From NCBI RefSeq assembly GCF_900112245.1, contig NZ_FOYX01000001.1, forward strand, positions 248,001 to 312,000: DNA of 64,000 nt. Direction: 5' to 3'. Made by a program: the position numbers and the translations under genes. Shown here one piece after another: positions 19,735-28,319 of this stretch. Source of the DNA: Maribacter stanieri. GTDB lineage: Bacteria > Bacteroidota > Bacteroidia > Flavobacteriales > Flavobacteriaceae. Within the stretch, counting starts at the first letter, position 1. Each line of letters begins with the position of its first letter. A model generated the notes under the pieces. It was not told where the DNA came from. It saw only the letters and a list, made by a program, of their open reading frames with translations, and ran no database searches.

Positions 19735-19742
19735 TACCTTTG
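19735..19742 (+). promoter_or_regulatory. Candidate -7 element TACCTTTG for the rhodanese gene; transcript may be leaderless
   Basis: TACCTTTG is a perfect TAnnTTTG match that ends only five bases before the ATG at 19748. Transcription would then begin at or next to the start codon. No clear -33 TTTG is present, so the element is a candidate only. Confidence 0.4.
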
Positions 19743-19747
19743 CGACC

Positions 19748-20254
19748 ATGAATTTAATCAATTATAAATTAACATTCTGCTTACTCATCTTCCTTTCTAT
19801 TTCCAAAATAGGTTTAGGACAAGATGAAATATCAAAAGTTTTGGATACTTGGAACAAAGGCTCCATACCCTACGCGTATTTCAACAATATACCTGAAGCC
19901 GATTCCATCGTATTTTTAGACACCAGAGAAAAAGAAGAATTTGATGTTAGCCACCTAAAAAATGCCGTTTGGGTTGGGTATAAAAATTTTGATAAAGAAA
20001 AAGTACGCCAAACTGTACCTGAAAAATCACAACCAATTATCGTTTATTGTTCTATTGGGGTTAGGTCAGAAAATATTGGTGAAAAATTAAAAAAACTAGG
20101 ATACACTAAAATTCTCAACCTTCATGGTGGTATTTTTGATTGGAAGAATAAAGGAGGAGCCGTTTTTAACGACAAAGAAATAGTAACCGATAGTGTTCAT
20201 GCTTTTAACAAACACTGGGGAAAGCTATTGCATGAAGGAATTAAAGTTTACTAG
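19748..20254 (+). CDS. Exported rhodanese-domain protein
   Basis: The protein is about 168 residues when started at the ATG 19748, chosen because it places a signal peptide (NYKLTFCLLIFLSISKIGLG) at the N-terminus. The longer open frame upstream runs through the divergent GH32 promoter region. The rhodanese domain has LDTREKEEFDVSHLKNA and the active loop YCSIGVRSE with the catalytic Cys. Such domains carry persulfide sulfur or bind thiolates. It begins a plus-strand run with the TIGR04282 glycosyltransferase, purine nucleoside phosphorylase and TIGR04283 glycosyltransferase, a set associated with arsenosugar synthesis. Confidence 0.8.
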   Translation: MNLINYKLTFCLLIFLSISKIGLGQDEISKVLDTWNKGSIPYAYFNNIPEADSIVFLDTREKEEFDVSHLKNAVWVGYKNFDKEKVRQTVPEKSQPIIVYCSIGVRSENIGEKLKKLGYTKILNLHGGIFDWKNKGGAVFNDKEIVTDSVHAFNKHWGKLLHEGIKVY

Positions 20255-20276
20255 TTAGTATAATTAAAATAATACT

Positions 20277-20954
20277 TTGGGAATATTACAGAATAACAAA
20301 GCGGAGCGAGACGACAAGGTCATAGATTTTACACTCGCAAACTCAAATAATTTATTACTTATTTTCACCCGAAATCCTGAACTTGGAAAGGGAAAAAGGC
20401 GTTTGGCTGCTACTGTTGGAGATGAAGCAGCATTAGACATATATAAATTTTTATTAGACCATACCGTAGCGATTACCAAAAATTTATATGCCGAAAAAGA
20501 AGTGTATTATTCTGAAGAAATTTGGGAAAATGATATTTGGGACAATCAAAAATTCGGTAAAAAAATACAAGTAGGCGAAGATTTAGGTATTCGTATGGCA
20601 AATGCCTTTCAAGAAGGTTTTCAAAACGAATATCAAAAAATCATTATCATTGGCAGCGACATGCTAGACCTTTCTCAAGAAGATTTAGAAAATGCTTTTA
20701 AATCTTTAGAAAAAAATGATTTTGTAGTTGGCCCTGCTGAAGATGGTGGTTATTATTTACTTGGCATGAAGAAGTTTATGCCTGCACTTTTCAAAAACAA
20801 AACATGGGGAACAGAAACCGTTTTAAAGGATACGTTAGCTGATCTCGAAAATGAAAATACTGCCCTATTAGAAACAAAAAACGATGTAGATTATTACGAG
20901 GACATAAAGGATATTAAAGCCTTTGAGCCCTTTTTAAAACATATAAAGTTATGA
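20277..20954 (+). CDS. TIGR04282-type glycosyltransferase/nucleotidyltransferase (DUF2064)
   Basis: The 225-residue protein is a DUF2064 family GT-A-like transferase. It shows LLIFTRNPELGKGKRRLAAT near residues 26-45, IIIGSDMLDLSQEDLENAF and VVGPAEDGGYYLLGM, the classic family motif. The start is a TTG at 20277, since no in-frame ATG precedes the conserved domain. The basic motif reads KRRL where KTRL is usual. In databases TIGR04282 is linked to arsenosugar (formerly rSAM/selenodomain) clusters. It overlaps the next gene, purine nucleoside phosphorylase, by four bases. Confidence 0.85.
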   Translation: MGILQNNKAERDDKVIDFTLANSNNLLLIFTRNPELGKGKRRLAATVGDEAALDIYKFLLDHTVAITKNLYAEKEVYYSEEIWENDIWDNQKFGKKIQVGEDLGIRMANAFQEGFQNEYQKIIIIGSDMLDLSQEDLENAFKSLEKNDFVVGPAEDGGYYLLGMKKFMPALFKNKTWGTETVLKDTLADLENENTALLETKNDVDYYEDIKDIKAFEPFLKHIKL

Positions 20955-21766
20955 TGAAAGAAGAACTTTTAGAATCTGTAGCATACCTTAAAAACAAAGG
21001 TTTTGATCAACCAGAAATTGGGATTGTATTAGGTACCGGATTAGGGAAATTAGTAAATAGTGTTGAAGATCCTATTGAAGCACATTACAATCATATTCCA
21101 TTTTTTCCTTTAGCAACTGTAGAGTTCCATACTGGAAAATTAGTATATGGAACAATTAGTGGTAAAAAAGTTGTAGTGATGCAAGGCCGTTTTCATTTAT
21201 ATGAAGGGTACGACTTTTTAGATATTACATACCCTATTCGCGTTATGCACATGTTAGGTATTTCTAAACTGTTTATATCTAATGCTGCTGGTGCCGTAAA
21301 CCTTGATTTTAAAAAAGGTGACATGATGTTAATTGAAGATCATATTAATCTACAAGGAGGTTCACCCTTGGCATTTAAAGGTGTTAGTGAATTTGGTGAG
21401 CGTTTTGCAGACATGTCAGAACCTTACGACCTAGATATGCGCAACAAGTTAATGTCCATTGCTAAAGAGCATAACATTTCATTAAAAACTGGTGTATATG
21501 CTTCTGTAGTTGGACCACAGTTAGAGACTAAGGCAGAATATAGAATGATTAAATTAATAGGCGCAGATGCTGTTGGTATGAGTACGGTGCCAGAGGTTAT
21601 TGTTGCCAATCATTTATCGCTACCTATTGTTGCAGTTTCTGTTTTAACCGATGAATGCGACCCAGACAATCTTAAACCGGTCGATATCAGTGAAATTATC
21701 GCAATTGCCGAAAAAACCGAACCTAAAATGGTAAAGTTATTTCAAGAATTGATCAAACAATTGTAA
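20951..21766 (+). CDS. punA: Purine-nucleoside phosphorylase (trimeric type)
   Basis: The 271-residue enzyme splits purine nucleosides with phosphate to give the free base and ribose-1-phosphate. Visible motifs are IGIVLGTGLGKLV (phosphate loop), EFHTGKLVYG, MQGRFHLYEGY, SNAAGAVN and MSTVPEVIVANH. It overlaps the TIGR04282 gene by four bases, with a second ATG immediately after the first. In an arsenosugar context it could remove adenine from a 5'-deoxy-5'-arsinoyl adenosine intermediate, otherwise it is a salvage enzyme. Both readings are compatible with the sequence. Confidence 0.92.
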   Translation: MMKEELLESVAYLKNKGFDQPEIGIVLGTGLGKLVNSVEDPIEAHYNHIPFFPLATVEFHTGKLVYGTISGKKVVVMQGRFHLYEGYDFLDITYPIRVMHMLGISKLFISNAAGAVNLDFKKGDMMLIEDHINLQGGSPLAFKGVSEFGERFADMSEPYDLDMRNKLMSIAKEHNISLKTGVYASVVGPQLETKAEYRMIKLIGADAVGMSTVPEVIVANHLSLPIVAVSVLTDECDPDNLKPVDISEIIAIAEKTEPKMVKLFQELIKQL

Positions 21767-21809
21767 GGAATTCTATCAATTGGCTACCATAAAAAGCAAA
21801 CATTGAGTT

Positions 21810-22514
21810 ATGAATGCTAAGCAGCCAACTATAAGTATTATTATTCCGGTGTTGAATGAAGAAAAGTACATCAAAGATGTACTTTTCTCTATTTCTACTA
21901 ATGCGAGTACAGACCGTATTAAAGAAATACTTGTAGTAGATGGTGGCAGCACAGACCTTACTATTAAAAATGCTCAAGAATTTGGTGCATCTGTAATTAA
22001 GAGCAAAAAAGGACGTGCAACCCAAATGAATATTGGTGCAAACAGAGCTACTGGTGATATTCTTTACTTTCTACATGTAGACTCCTTACCTCCTAAAGAT
22101 TTTGACCAAGCTATTTTAAATGAAATTGAAAGCGGTTTTGAAGTAGGCTGTTTTCAAATGCGTTTTAATAGTAATAGTCGTTTTCTAAAATTCTTTGCGT
22201 GGTGCACCCGAATTAACCATCAAGTTTGTCGTGGTGGTGATCAATCACTTTTTATTACTCACAAACTGTTTCATCATATTAACGGTTTCAATGAAAATTT
22301 TGTCATTTATGAAGACAATGAATTTATTCAACGGGTATGTAAATTAAGATCTTTTAAAATTATTTCATCTGCCGTTACAACATCTGCCAGACGCTATGAA
22401 GAATGCGGAATGGTTAGATTACAATGGCATTTCGGAATGATTCATCTAAAATATTACTTAGGTGCAAAACCAACAGAGCTGCATCAGTATTATTTAAAAC
22501 ACATTGCAACATAA
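21810..22514 (+). CDS. TIGR04283-type family 2 glycosyltransferase
   Basis: The 234-residue GT2 has the N-terminal nucleotide-binding region ISIIIPVLNEEKYI, VVDGGSTDLT, the GRATQMNIGANRATGD motif and the metal-binding YFLHVDSLPP. The C-terminal RYEECGMVRLQWHF segment is characteristic of the TIGR04283 set. It follows purine nucleoside phosphorylase by 43 bases. The family is annotated as arsenosugar-biosynthesis glycosyltransferase. The radical SAM ArsS and methyltransferase ArsM expected with it are not in this window. Confidence 0.88.
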   Translation: MNAKQPTISIIIPVLNEEKYIKDVLFSISTNASTDRIKEILVVDGGSTDLTIKNAQEFGASVIKSKKGRATQMNIGANRATGDILYFLHVDSLPPKDFDQAILNEIESGFEVGCFQMRFNSNSRFLKFFAWCTRINHQVCRGGDQSLFITHKLFHHINGFNENFVIYEDNEFIQRVCKLRSFKIISSAVTTSARRYEECGMVRLQWHFGMIHLKYYLGAKPTELHQYYLKHIAT

Positions 22515-22517
22515 CCT

Positions 22518-23552
22518 TTACTTTTCTTCAAAATCAAGCAAAATACCTTCACTAATCCATTTAGCAAGTGCTTGACGATTATCAGGGTCTACAATTCTTA
22601 CTTGATCCTTGGCATTTCTAATATTTCCAATTTCAATAAAAGTCATGGCAGGGTGTGTTTTCTTTACTAAATAAAGAGATGTTCTATCTTCAAAAGTACC
22701 TGCATAACTTCTATTTGGCTGGTATTTCTTGTACTTTGCTTCAAAGGTTTTATGAATACTCTCCGCCAGCTTTTTACCGTTCTTACTATGCTCATGATGG
22801 TAAAAGAAGACATCTATATTCTGACCTTCACTTCTACTATCTACGTGGGTAACAATTAGTCTTTGATACTTGCCCTTGTTAGATTTATACAGATTATTTA
22901 CTATCTCTACACGTTGTTTTAGGCGTGCTACTTGGTTTAAAGGAATTGTTTTATCTGGGTAAGCAACCTCATCATGGTCTATTTCTAAAACAAAATCATC
23001 CCTAATTCCGTCATTTTCATCTTGTATAATAATATAAACCTTTGCACCATGAGCCATTAATTCCTTTGCCAACCGCAGGGTAATATCATAAGCATATTCA
23101 TCTTCAGCAATTGCCTTACCCGCATATACACCCATTGCACCAGGATCAGGACCTCCGTGACCGCTTACCAAATAGTAAATATTACCTTTTAAACGTTCAC
23201 TTTTAGATATTACGTTCTTATGCTTATCTCCAAAAATATCATAAGCAACACTCTCTAATTTTTTAATTTCCTTTGCTTGTTGTTGTAAAGAATCTACAAT
23301 GGCAACGGTATCTAATTTCACATGCGGAATTACATAAATTTTGCCTGCTATTAAATGTACACTATCACGTAAATCGTGATTATTCAAGGTTACAAATTCA
23401 TCATAAACATCATATGGATTAACGCCATGCTTTCTCAATAGAGACAAAATTCCGTCACCGGGTTCTGCCACTACCGTTTTCAACGAATCTTGCGCAACGC
23501 AAAAGACGCTCAAAAACAATAAAAACAAAATTGTAAAACTGTTGTGTTTCAT
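22518..23552 (-). CDS. Exported N-acetylmuramoyl-L-alanine amidase (Amidase_3) with LysM-like N-terminus
   Basis: The 344-residue protein has a signal peptide (about 1-20). A LysM-like region follows (PGDGILSLLRKHGVNPYDVYD, then KIYVIPHV), which probably binds peptidoglycan. The amidase domain carries a zinc His in VSGHGGPDPGAMG, Glu in AIAEDEYAYDI, His in IVTHVDSRSE and a final catalytic Glu in TFIEIGNIRN. It cleaves the amide bond between muramic acid and the stem peptide. The gene converges on TIGR04283, three bases apart. Confidence 0.85.
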   Translation of the reverse strand: MKHNSFTILFLLFLSVFCVAQDSLKTVVAEPGDGILSLLRKHGVNPYDVYDEFVTLNNHDLRDSVHLIAGKIYVIPHVKLDTVAIVDSLQQQAKEIKKLESVAYDIFGDKHKNVISKSERLKGNIYYLVSGHGGPDPGAMGVYAGKAIAEDEYAYDITLRLAKELMAHGAKVYIIIQDENDGIRDDFVLEIDHDEVAYPDKTIPLNQVARLKQRVEIVNNLYKSNKGKYQRLIVTHVDSRSEGQNIDVFFYHHEHSKNGKKLAESIHKTFEAKYKKYQPNRSYAGTFEDRTSLYLVKKTHPAMTFIEIGNIRNAKDQVRIVDPDNRQALAKWISEGILLDFEEK

Positions 23553-23618
23553 GCTATTATTAACCGCAAGGTCTATGCCATAGTTTATTTATGACTATCT
23601 AGTGAAGTACAAAGATTG

Positions 23619-24884
23619 CTAAAAATATTGACCAATACCAAAGACAATTCCGTTGTCTCCGTCTTTTGTGATTCCGTAGCCGTAATCTATCCTAAAAATG
23701 GCATTGAAAATTCGCTTGTGCATAAATCGGAGTCCTACACCCGGGTAAATTCTAAGATTCTCACTCTTTAGCAAATCATCAAATCCGCCTGCGGGATTTC
23801 TCCATGTACCTCCATCTATAAATACGTTTCCTTGCAGTACAAACTTATTTTTGTCAATTAAGGTTTGTCGGTATTCGGTATTCAAAACAATCATACCTGT
23901 ACCTCTATCAATAGTATTTCCTACACCGCGTATATTTAAATTATTATCTACGGTAAATGGTGCAAACGGACTATCTACATTACTTGCCAAACCTAAACGT
24001 AACCTGTTTGCCCAATTGCCTCTATCTCCAATTCTTTTGAAATAAGTAAAATCATTAAACCCAATTAAAAATTCTGGCAAGTTTTCATCTGTACTACCCA
24101 CATATTGTAAATTAAGCTGGCTTCTAAAACCGTCTAAATAATGATAGAAGTAATTCAACCTATTATAATCATAAATGAATTTGAATAAATGTTTATCTAC
24201 ATTTAAAGCTAAAGGAACCGCGTCATTTGTTGCTCCGGAAATATAAGTATAGTCTTCAGTAAAAAAACTAAAACCTAGCTCTAAACGGTTTTCAAAATTT
24301 AGCTCATACAACCCCAACAGCTCAACCCCTGTATTACTATACTTATAATCAGCAGTATTATCCTGAAAAAAAACAGGCTCTAGTGTAGTAAAGTTATTAT
24401 AGTTCAATGCTAGCCCAAACTTATTGGACAATAGGTAAGGAGCTCTAACACTTACCCCGTAAGAACTATAGTTATCGTATTGATAAAATGCACCTAACGT
24501 AATATTACGTCCAAGAAAATTAAACTCTTGAAGTCCAATTCTAAAAGCAAAATCATCGTTCGATGAGCTGAAGAGATTAGCAAACGGAATTAAAGTAAAA
24601 TTCTCTTCAATAATATATTGTATCTCACAGCTATTTTCATTCAATAAATTTACCCGATAAAAAGCATGAGATATAGCAGGTAACCTTTTAAGACGTTGAA
24701 CATCTCTTTCCATTAATAAGGTATCTAATAGCATACCTTCCCTAGCTTCCACCAGATTATTTAAAAATGATATTTTTGTATTATTTGCACCTAGAATCTC
24801 TAATGTTTCAACCCTTATACCTTGCCCATTTGCTGATAAATACGCGAATAATAGAATTAATAACGGTAGAAATTTTACGTTCAT
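23619..24884 (-). CDS. BamA/TamA-family outer-membrane protein with one POTRA domain
   Basis: The 421-residue protein has a signal peptide (about 1-20), one POTRA-like domain (about 22-95, with IRVETLEILGANNTKISF and DVQRLKRLPAIS) and a 16-strand-type Omp85 barrel. The barrel includes RGVGNTIDRGTGM and a C-terminal aromatic residue. This is shorter than BamA (about 800 residues), so it is a minor Omp85-family member with unknown client, possibly a lipid or small-protein translocator. A -7 element lies 52 bases upstream. Confidence 0.75.
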   Translation of the reverse strand: MNVKFLPLLILLFAYLSANGQGIRVETLEILGANNTKISFLNNLVEAREGMLLDTLLMERDVQRLKRLPAISHAFYRVNLLNENSCEIQYIIEENFTLIPFANLFSSSNDDFAFRIGLQEFNFLGRNITLGAFYQYDNYSSYGVSVRAPYLLSNKFGLALNYNNFTTLEPVFFQDNTADYKYSNTGVELLGLYELNFENRLELGFSFFTEDYTYISGATNDAVPLALNVDKHLFKFIYDYNRLNYFYHYLDGFRSQLNLQYVGSTDENLPEFLIGFNDFTYFKRIGDRGNWANRLRLGLASNVDSPFAPFTVDNNLNIRGVGNTIDRGTGMIVLNTEYRQTLIDKNKFVLQGNVFIDGGTWRNPAGGFDDLLKSENLRIYPGVGLRFMHKRIFNAIFRIDYGYGITKDGDNGIVFGIGQYF

Positions 24885-24935
24885 TTATAGAATGCTCATA
24901 TTATATTATTCGTTATATAGATTTTCAATATAGAA

Positions 24936-24943
24936 CAAAATTA
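24936..24943 (-). promoter_or_regulatory. Candidate -7 element TAATTTTG for the Omp85-family gene
   Basis: On the minus strand TAATTTTG matches TAnnTTTG exactly, 52 bases before the start codon. No well-spaced -33 element is visible. Confidence 0.35.
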
Positions 24944-24984
24944 GTGCTCCGTCAATTTTCATTTAAAATCCGCAAACTATTAAA

Positions 24985-25026
24985 ACCAAAAAAGAGCTTG
25001 GTTGCACTACACAACCAAAGCTCTTT
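24985..25026 (-). terminator. Intrinsic terminator after the barrel gene at 25047
   Basis: The arms AAAGAGCTTGGTTG (24991-25004) and CAACCAAAGCTCTTT (25012-25026) form a 14-bp stem with one bulged base. On the minus strand the stem is followed by a six-T run. It lies 20 bases past the stop of the DUF547/barrel transcript. Confidence 0.85.
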
Positions 25027-25046
25027 TAAGGAACACTCAAATTCTA

Positions 25047-25922
25047 TTAAAAAATACCTCTTAATCCTAAATTAAAAGTTTGCCCAAGACCAGTATTATT
25101 ACCACGAACAAAATTGGTATAAAGTACTTCTAGGTTTAAGGCATCTGTAAGCTGATATTTTGCACCACCGCCCAAAGCTGTGAAATCTTGCGTAAAATTA
25201 TTACCTAAATCTAGACGTTGAGAATGCTGTGCCAATGCCAAAACGGTAAATTTATTAGTTGGAAAATAGCTAAGAAATAAACCCGGGCTAAGATTTAAAC
25301 TGTTGTTTGCAAAACTCTCTTCTTTATCTCCAAAACTTAATTCTGAGTTAAGCTCACTAAAAAGCTGCCATTTATCTCCTGGAAATGTATAGTCATAAAA
25401 GAATCTGTTTTGCCAGATATACCCTTTTTGATCCAAAAAGACTCCGTTTTCAGATTCGTTATCTACTAACGGAATAAAAAATGAACTTTGAATAGAAAAA
25501 TTACTGACTGAAGCAATAGGTACAAATTTTACCGATGGAGCTATCGATGTTAGCCCCGATCTAGCTGTATTATTATCCCCATCAAATTTAAAGACATCTA
25601 AAGCATCTCTATCACCTACCACGTTTGATCTGAATTCTAAAATGGCACCTACATTCCATCTATTATTTTTACCAACACCTGTATACCCTTCTAATGTAGA
25701 AGTAAAAAAAGTTTGCCTTGGCTCTTTACCTTCTGTAAATGTGCTTTCGGTTTGTGTATATAAATTATTAAACCACTTAACATCATACTGACCTTTGCCC
25801 ACCAATTTAGATGGCGTATACTGCTGTATATTGCTTTTCTGTTGCAAACTATCTTGGCTATACCCCTTAAATAAGGCACAAAAAGCCACTGCAAGAAATA
25901 CATTTCTAGTTAAAATATTCAT
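25047..25922 (-). CDS. Outer-membrane beta-barrel protein, function unknown
   Basis: The 291-residue protein has a signal peptide (about 1-22, ending KGYSQ). It then contains regularly spaced amphipathic strands (WNVGAILEFRSNVVGD, FSIQSSFFIPLVDNE, WQLFSELNSELSFGD, NLGLRGIF at the C-terminus), indicating a porin-like barrel of 10-12 strands. No named domain is recognised. It lies 27 bases after the DUF547 gene on the same strand and is followed by a terminator, so the two form an operon. Confidence 0.65.
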   Translation of the reverse strand: MNILTRNVFLAVAFCALFKGYSQDSLQQKSNIQQYTPSKLVGKGQYDVKWFNNLYTQTESTFTEGKEPRQTFFTSTLEGYTGVGKNNRWNVGAILEFRSNVVGDRDALDVFKFDGDNNTARSGLTSIAPSVKFVPIASVSNFSIQSSFFIPLVDNESENGVFLDQKGYIWQNRFFYDYTFPGDKWQLFSELNSELSFGDKEESFANNSLNLSPGLFLSYFPTNKFTVLALAQHSQRLDLGNNFTQDFTALGGGAKYQLTDALNLEVLYTNFVRGNNTGLGQTFNLGLRGIF

Positions 25923-25949
25923 TTTTAGGTTTTTAAAATTCTTAGTTGA

Positions 25950-26666
25950 TTATTTAGCTTCGTTCAAAGACCAGTCATACGGGTAATAAGAAAGTTTTGC
26001 GTTTTCTGGCAACTTCACTTTTCTATACTTATTGATAAAATCTACCGTACTTCCTTTTTGTTCAAAATCGCTTTTGTACCACTCAAACAATTGTGAAATC
26101 TGAGCTTTATTCTTATTTACTTTTATAAAAGTAGGATTGTTCAATGCCATTACGGTCTGCTTTTGCAACTGATTTTCTAATGTTTTAGGTGTGTAAGCAG
26201 TGTTTATTATTGGTGGACATCCTAAACCTGCGCATACCAATACAAAATGAAACCTTGCTTCTGTTGGGAATTTTGCTCTCAGCAAATCATTTTCTATTCC
26301 GTTTAAGGTTAAGGACTTACCTCCTATTTCATGCTTTTTTTTATCAAAAAAACCAGCAACATCTAAGGGAGATTTTAATGGATAATTTTTTACGATACCA
26401 TCAATTACAAGTAGGTTATATGCATTGATCCAAAAGGCTTTGTATGTACTGGCATCAGTTTCTGATACAGAAATGCCTTTTGCAGATTCTAAAATAGCAT
26501 TCAACGTTTTTGGATTATTTTTGATATCAGCATACTTCACTTTACCATCCATAACGTTAGTTTCAAAAAAACTATCGGCACTATTAAAAAACTCGTCTAA
26601 ATCTTGTGCGGATATACTGGTTACCGTTAGAAATAAAAACAATGTCTGTATAAAAATTCTTTTCAT
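25950..26666 (-). CDS. Exported DUF547 domain protein
   Basis: The 238-residue protein has a signal peptide (about 1-20) and the DUF547 core. Recognisable parts are FWINAYNLLVIDGIVKNYP, KSLTLNGIENDLLRAKFP (the typical sltLddIE...lR segment) and RFHFVLVCAGLGCPPI with the conserved His and CxxxxCP. The molecular function of DUF547 is not established. It stands divergent from the FAD oxidoreductase and 4Fe-4S membrane protein genes and heads an operon with a barrel protein. Confidence 0.85.
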   Translation of the reverse strand: MKRIFIQTLFLFLTVTSISAQDLDEFFNSADSFFETNVMDGKVKYADIKNNPKTLNAILESAKGISVSETDASTYKAFWINAYNLLVIDGIVKNYPLKSPLDVAGFFDKKKHEIGGKSLTLNGIENDLLRAKFPTEARFHFVLVCAGLGCPPIINTAYTPKTLENQLQKQTVMALNNPTFIKVNKNKAQISQLFEWYKSDFEQKGSTVDFINKYRKVKLPENAKLSYYPYDWSLNEAK

Positions 26667-26943
26667 AGTATTTGAAATTTAATATCGCTTTTGAGTTTGT
26701 ATAGGTCGGTGTTGTTATGAAAACCATACAATCAAAAAAAATTATTATTAATATTCTTTATAAATTTTCAACCAACTATTACCTGATTTTCTGTGTATTA
26801 CGAATCCGTTTTAAGTCGATTAAAACGCAAACTACGTTTAAAAGTATCACAGAATCATAACAAGTTTATAATCTTTCTAAATAAAAAGGGAGCTGTTAAG
26901 TTATTACCTTTAATACCGACACACCCATCAACAAATGTATTTT

Positions 26944-28290
26944 ATGGATCATATTGTAATTATTGGTAATGGTATTTCTGGCGTCACTTTAGCGAGACAT
27001 ATTCGAAAACTATCAGACAAAAAAATAACTATAATTTCTGCTGAAAGCGACTATTTTTTCTCACGTACCGCATTAATGTATGTTTATATGGGGCACATGA
27101 AGTTTGAACACACACAACCTTATGAGAACTGGTTCTGGAAGAAAAACAGAATAGATTTAGTTAACGGTTTTGTAGAAAAAGTAGAGACTGACGCTAAAAA
27201 GCTTGTTTTAAAAGATGGCTCCTCTATTTCATATGATAAACTAGTTATCGCTACAGGTTCTAAACCAAATAAATTTGGCTGGCCAGGGCAAGACTTAAAT
27301 GGCGTACAAGGTCTGTATTCTAAGCAAGATCTAGAACTGTTAGAGAAAAATGCACCTAACAATAAGGTCTGCAATCGTGCTGTTATAGTAGGTGGCGGAC
27401 TAATTGGTATTGAAATGGCAGAAATGCTACGTTCTCGCGAAATACCAGTAACCTTTCTTGTTCGCGAAAAGAGTTTTTGGAACGGGGTTCTACCTGCTGG
27501 GGAATCTGCTATGATCAATGAGCATATTCTAGAACATCATATCGATTTACAATTAGACACCAATCTTGAGAAAATTATTTCTGATGATAATGGGCGTGCA
27601 AAAGCGGTTGTAACCGATAAAGGCGAAACTATTGAATGCAACGTGGTCGGCTTAACAGCCGGCGTAACTCCAAACATAGATTTCCTTAAAGATTCTGGTA
27701 TTGAATTGGGCAGAGGTGTTAAGGTCAATCGATTTTTAGAGACCAACGTAAAAGATGTGTTTGCCATAGGGGATTGTGCAGAACAACATGAAGGTATTGG
27801 TAGTAGAAGGCCTATTGAAGCGGTTTGGTATACGGGTAGAATGATGGGCGAAGCTCTTGCGCAAACCTTATGTGACAAACCCAGAAAATATACACCAGGA
27901 CATTGGTTTAACTCCGCTAAATTTTTAGATGTTGAATACCAAACCTACGGATGGGTATTTAGCGAACGTAGCAAAAAAGATAATGAACAACATTTTCATT
28001 GGCGCCACCTTTCTGAAAAGATATGTATTACAGTTGCATTTGATAAAGACAGTCATCAGTTCTTAGGACTAAATACTTTTGGCATTCGCATGCGACATGA
28101 AATATTTGACCAATGGTTAACAGAGAATAGAGACATTGATCATGTAATGACATATTTAAGAGATGCTAATTTTGACCCTGAGTTCTATAAACTCTACGAA
28201 GAAGAAATTGTAGCCAAATACAATGCTGATTTCAATAAGAATATCAGTCCTAAGAAAAAAAGCTGGAAACGTATCTTCAGTATCGCCTAA
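26944..28290 (+). CDS. NAD(P)/FAD-dependent oxidoreductase
   Basis: The protein is 448 residues when started at ATG 26944, which puts the Rossmann strand HIVIIGNGISG next to the N-terminus; ATG 26935 is possible. It has the FAD-binding GxGxxG motif, ATGSKPN, the NAD(P) motif VIVGGGLIGIEMAEML and the late FAD motif DVFAIGDCAE. The fold is that of NADH oxidase/nitrite-reductase-like flavoproteins. The downstream gene (29-base gap) encodes a membrane 4Fe-4S protein, so the pair could move electrons from NAD(P)H into a membrane Fe-S carrier. Confidence 0.85.
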   Translation: MDHIVIIGNGISGVTLARHIRKLSDKKITIISAESDYFFSRTALMYVYMGHMKFEHTQPYENWFWKKNRIDLVNGFVEKVETDAKKLVLKDGSSISYDKLVIATGSKPNKFGWPGQDLNGVQGLYSKQDLELLEKNAPNNKVCNRAVIVGGGLIGIEMAEMLRSREIPVTFLVREKSFWNGVLPAGESAMINEHILEHHIDLQLDTNLEKIISDDNGRAKAVVTDKGETIECNVVGLTAGVTPNIDFLKDSGIELGRGVKVNRFLETNVKDVFAIGDCAEQHEGIGSRRPIEAVWYTGRMMGEALAQTLCDKPRKYTPGHWFNSAKFLDVEYQTYGWVFSERSKKDNEQHFHWRHLSEKICITVAFDKDSHQFLGLNTFGIRMRHEIFDQWLTENRDIDHVMTYLRDANFDPEFYKLYEEEIVAKYNADFNKNISPKKKSWKRIFSIA

Positions 28291-28319
28291 CTAAATAACA
28301 AACACAAACAACACCTACT

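Noticed and set aside
20264-20479. Minus-strand open frame within the TIGR04282 gene
   Set aside because: It is the antisense shadow of a clear coding region and has no family match; many similar shadows elsewhere were left out for the same reason.
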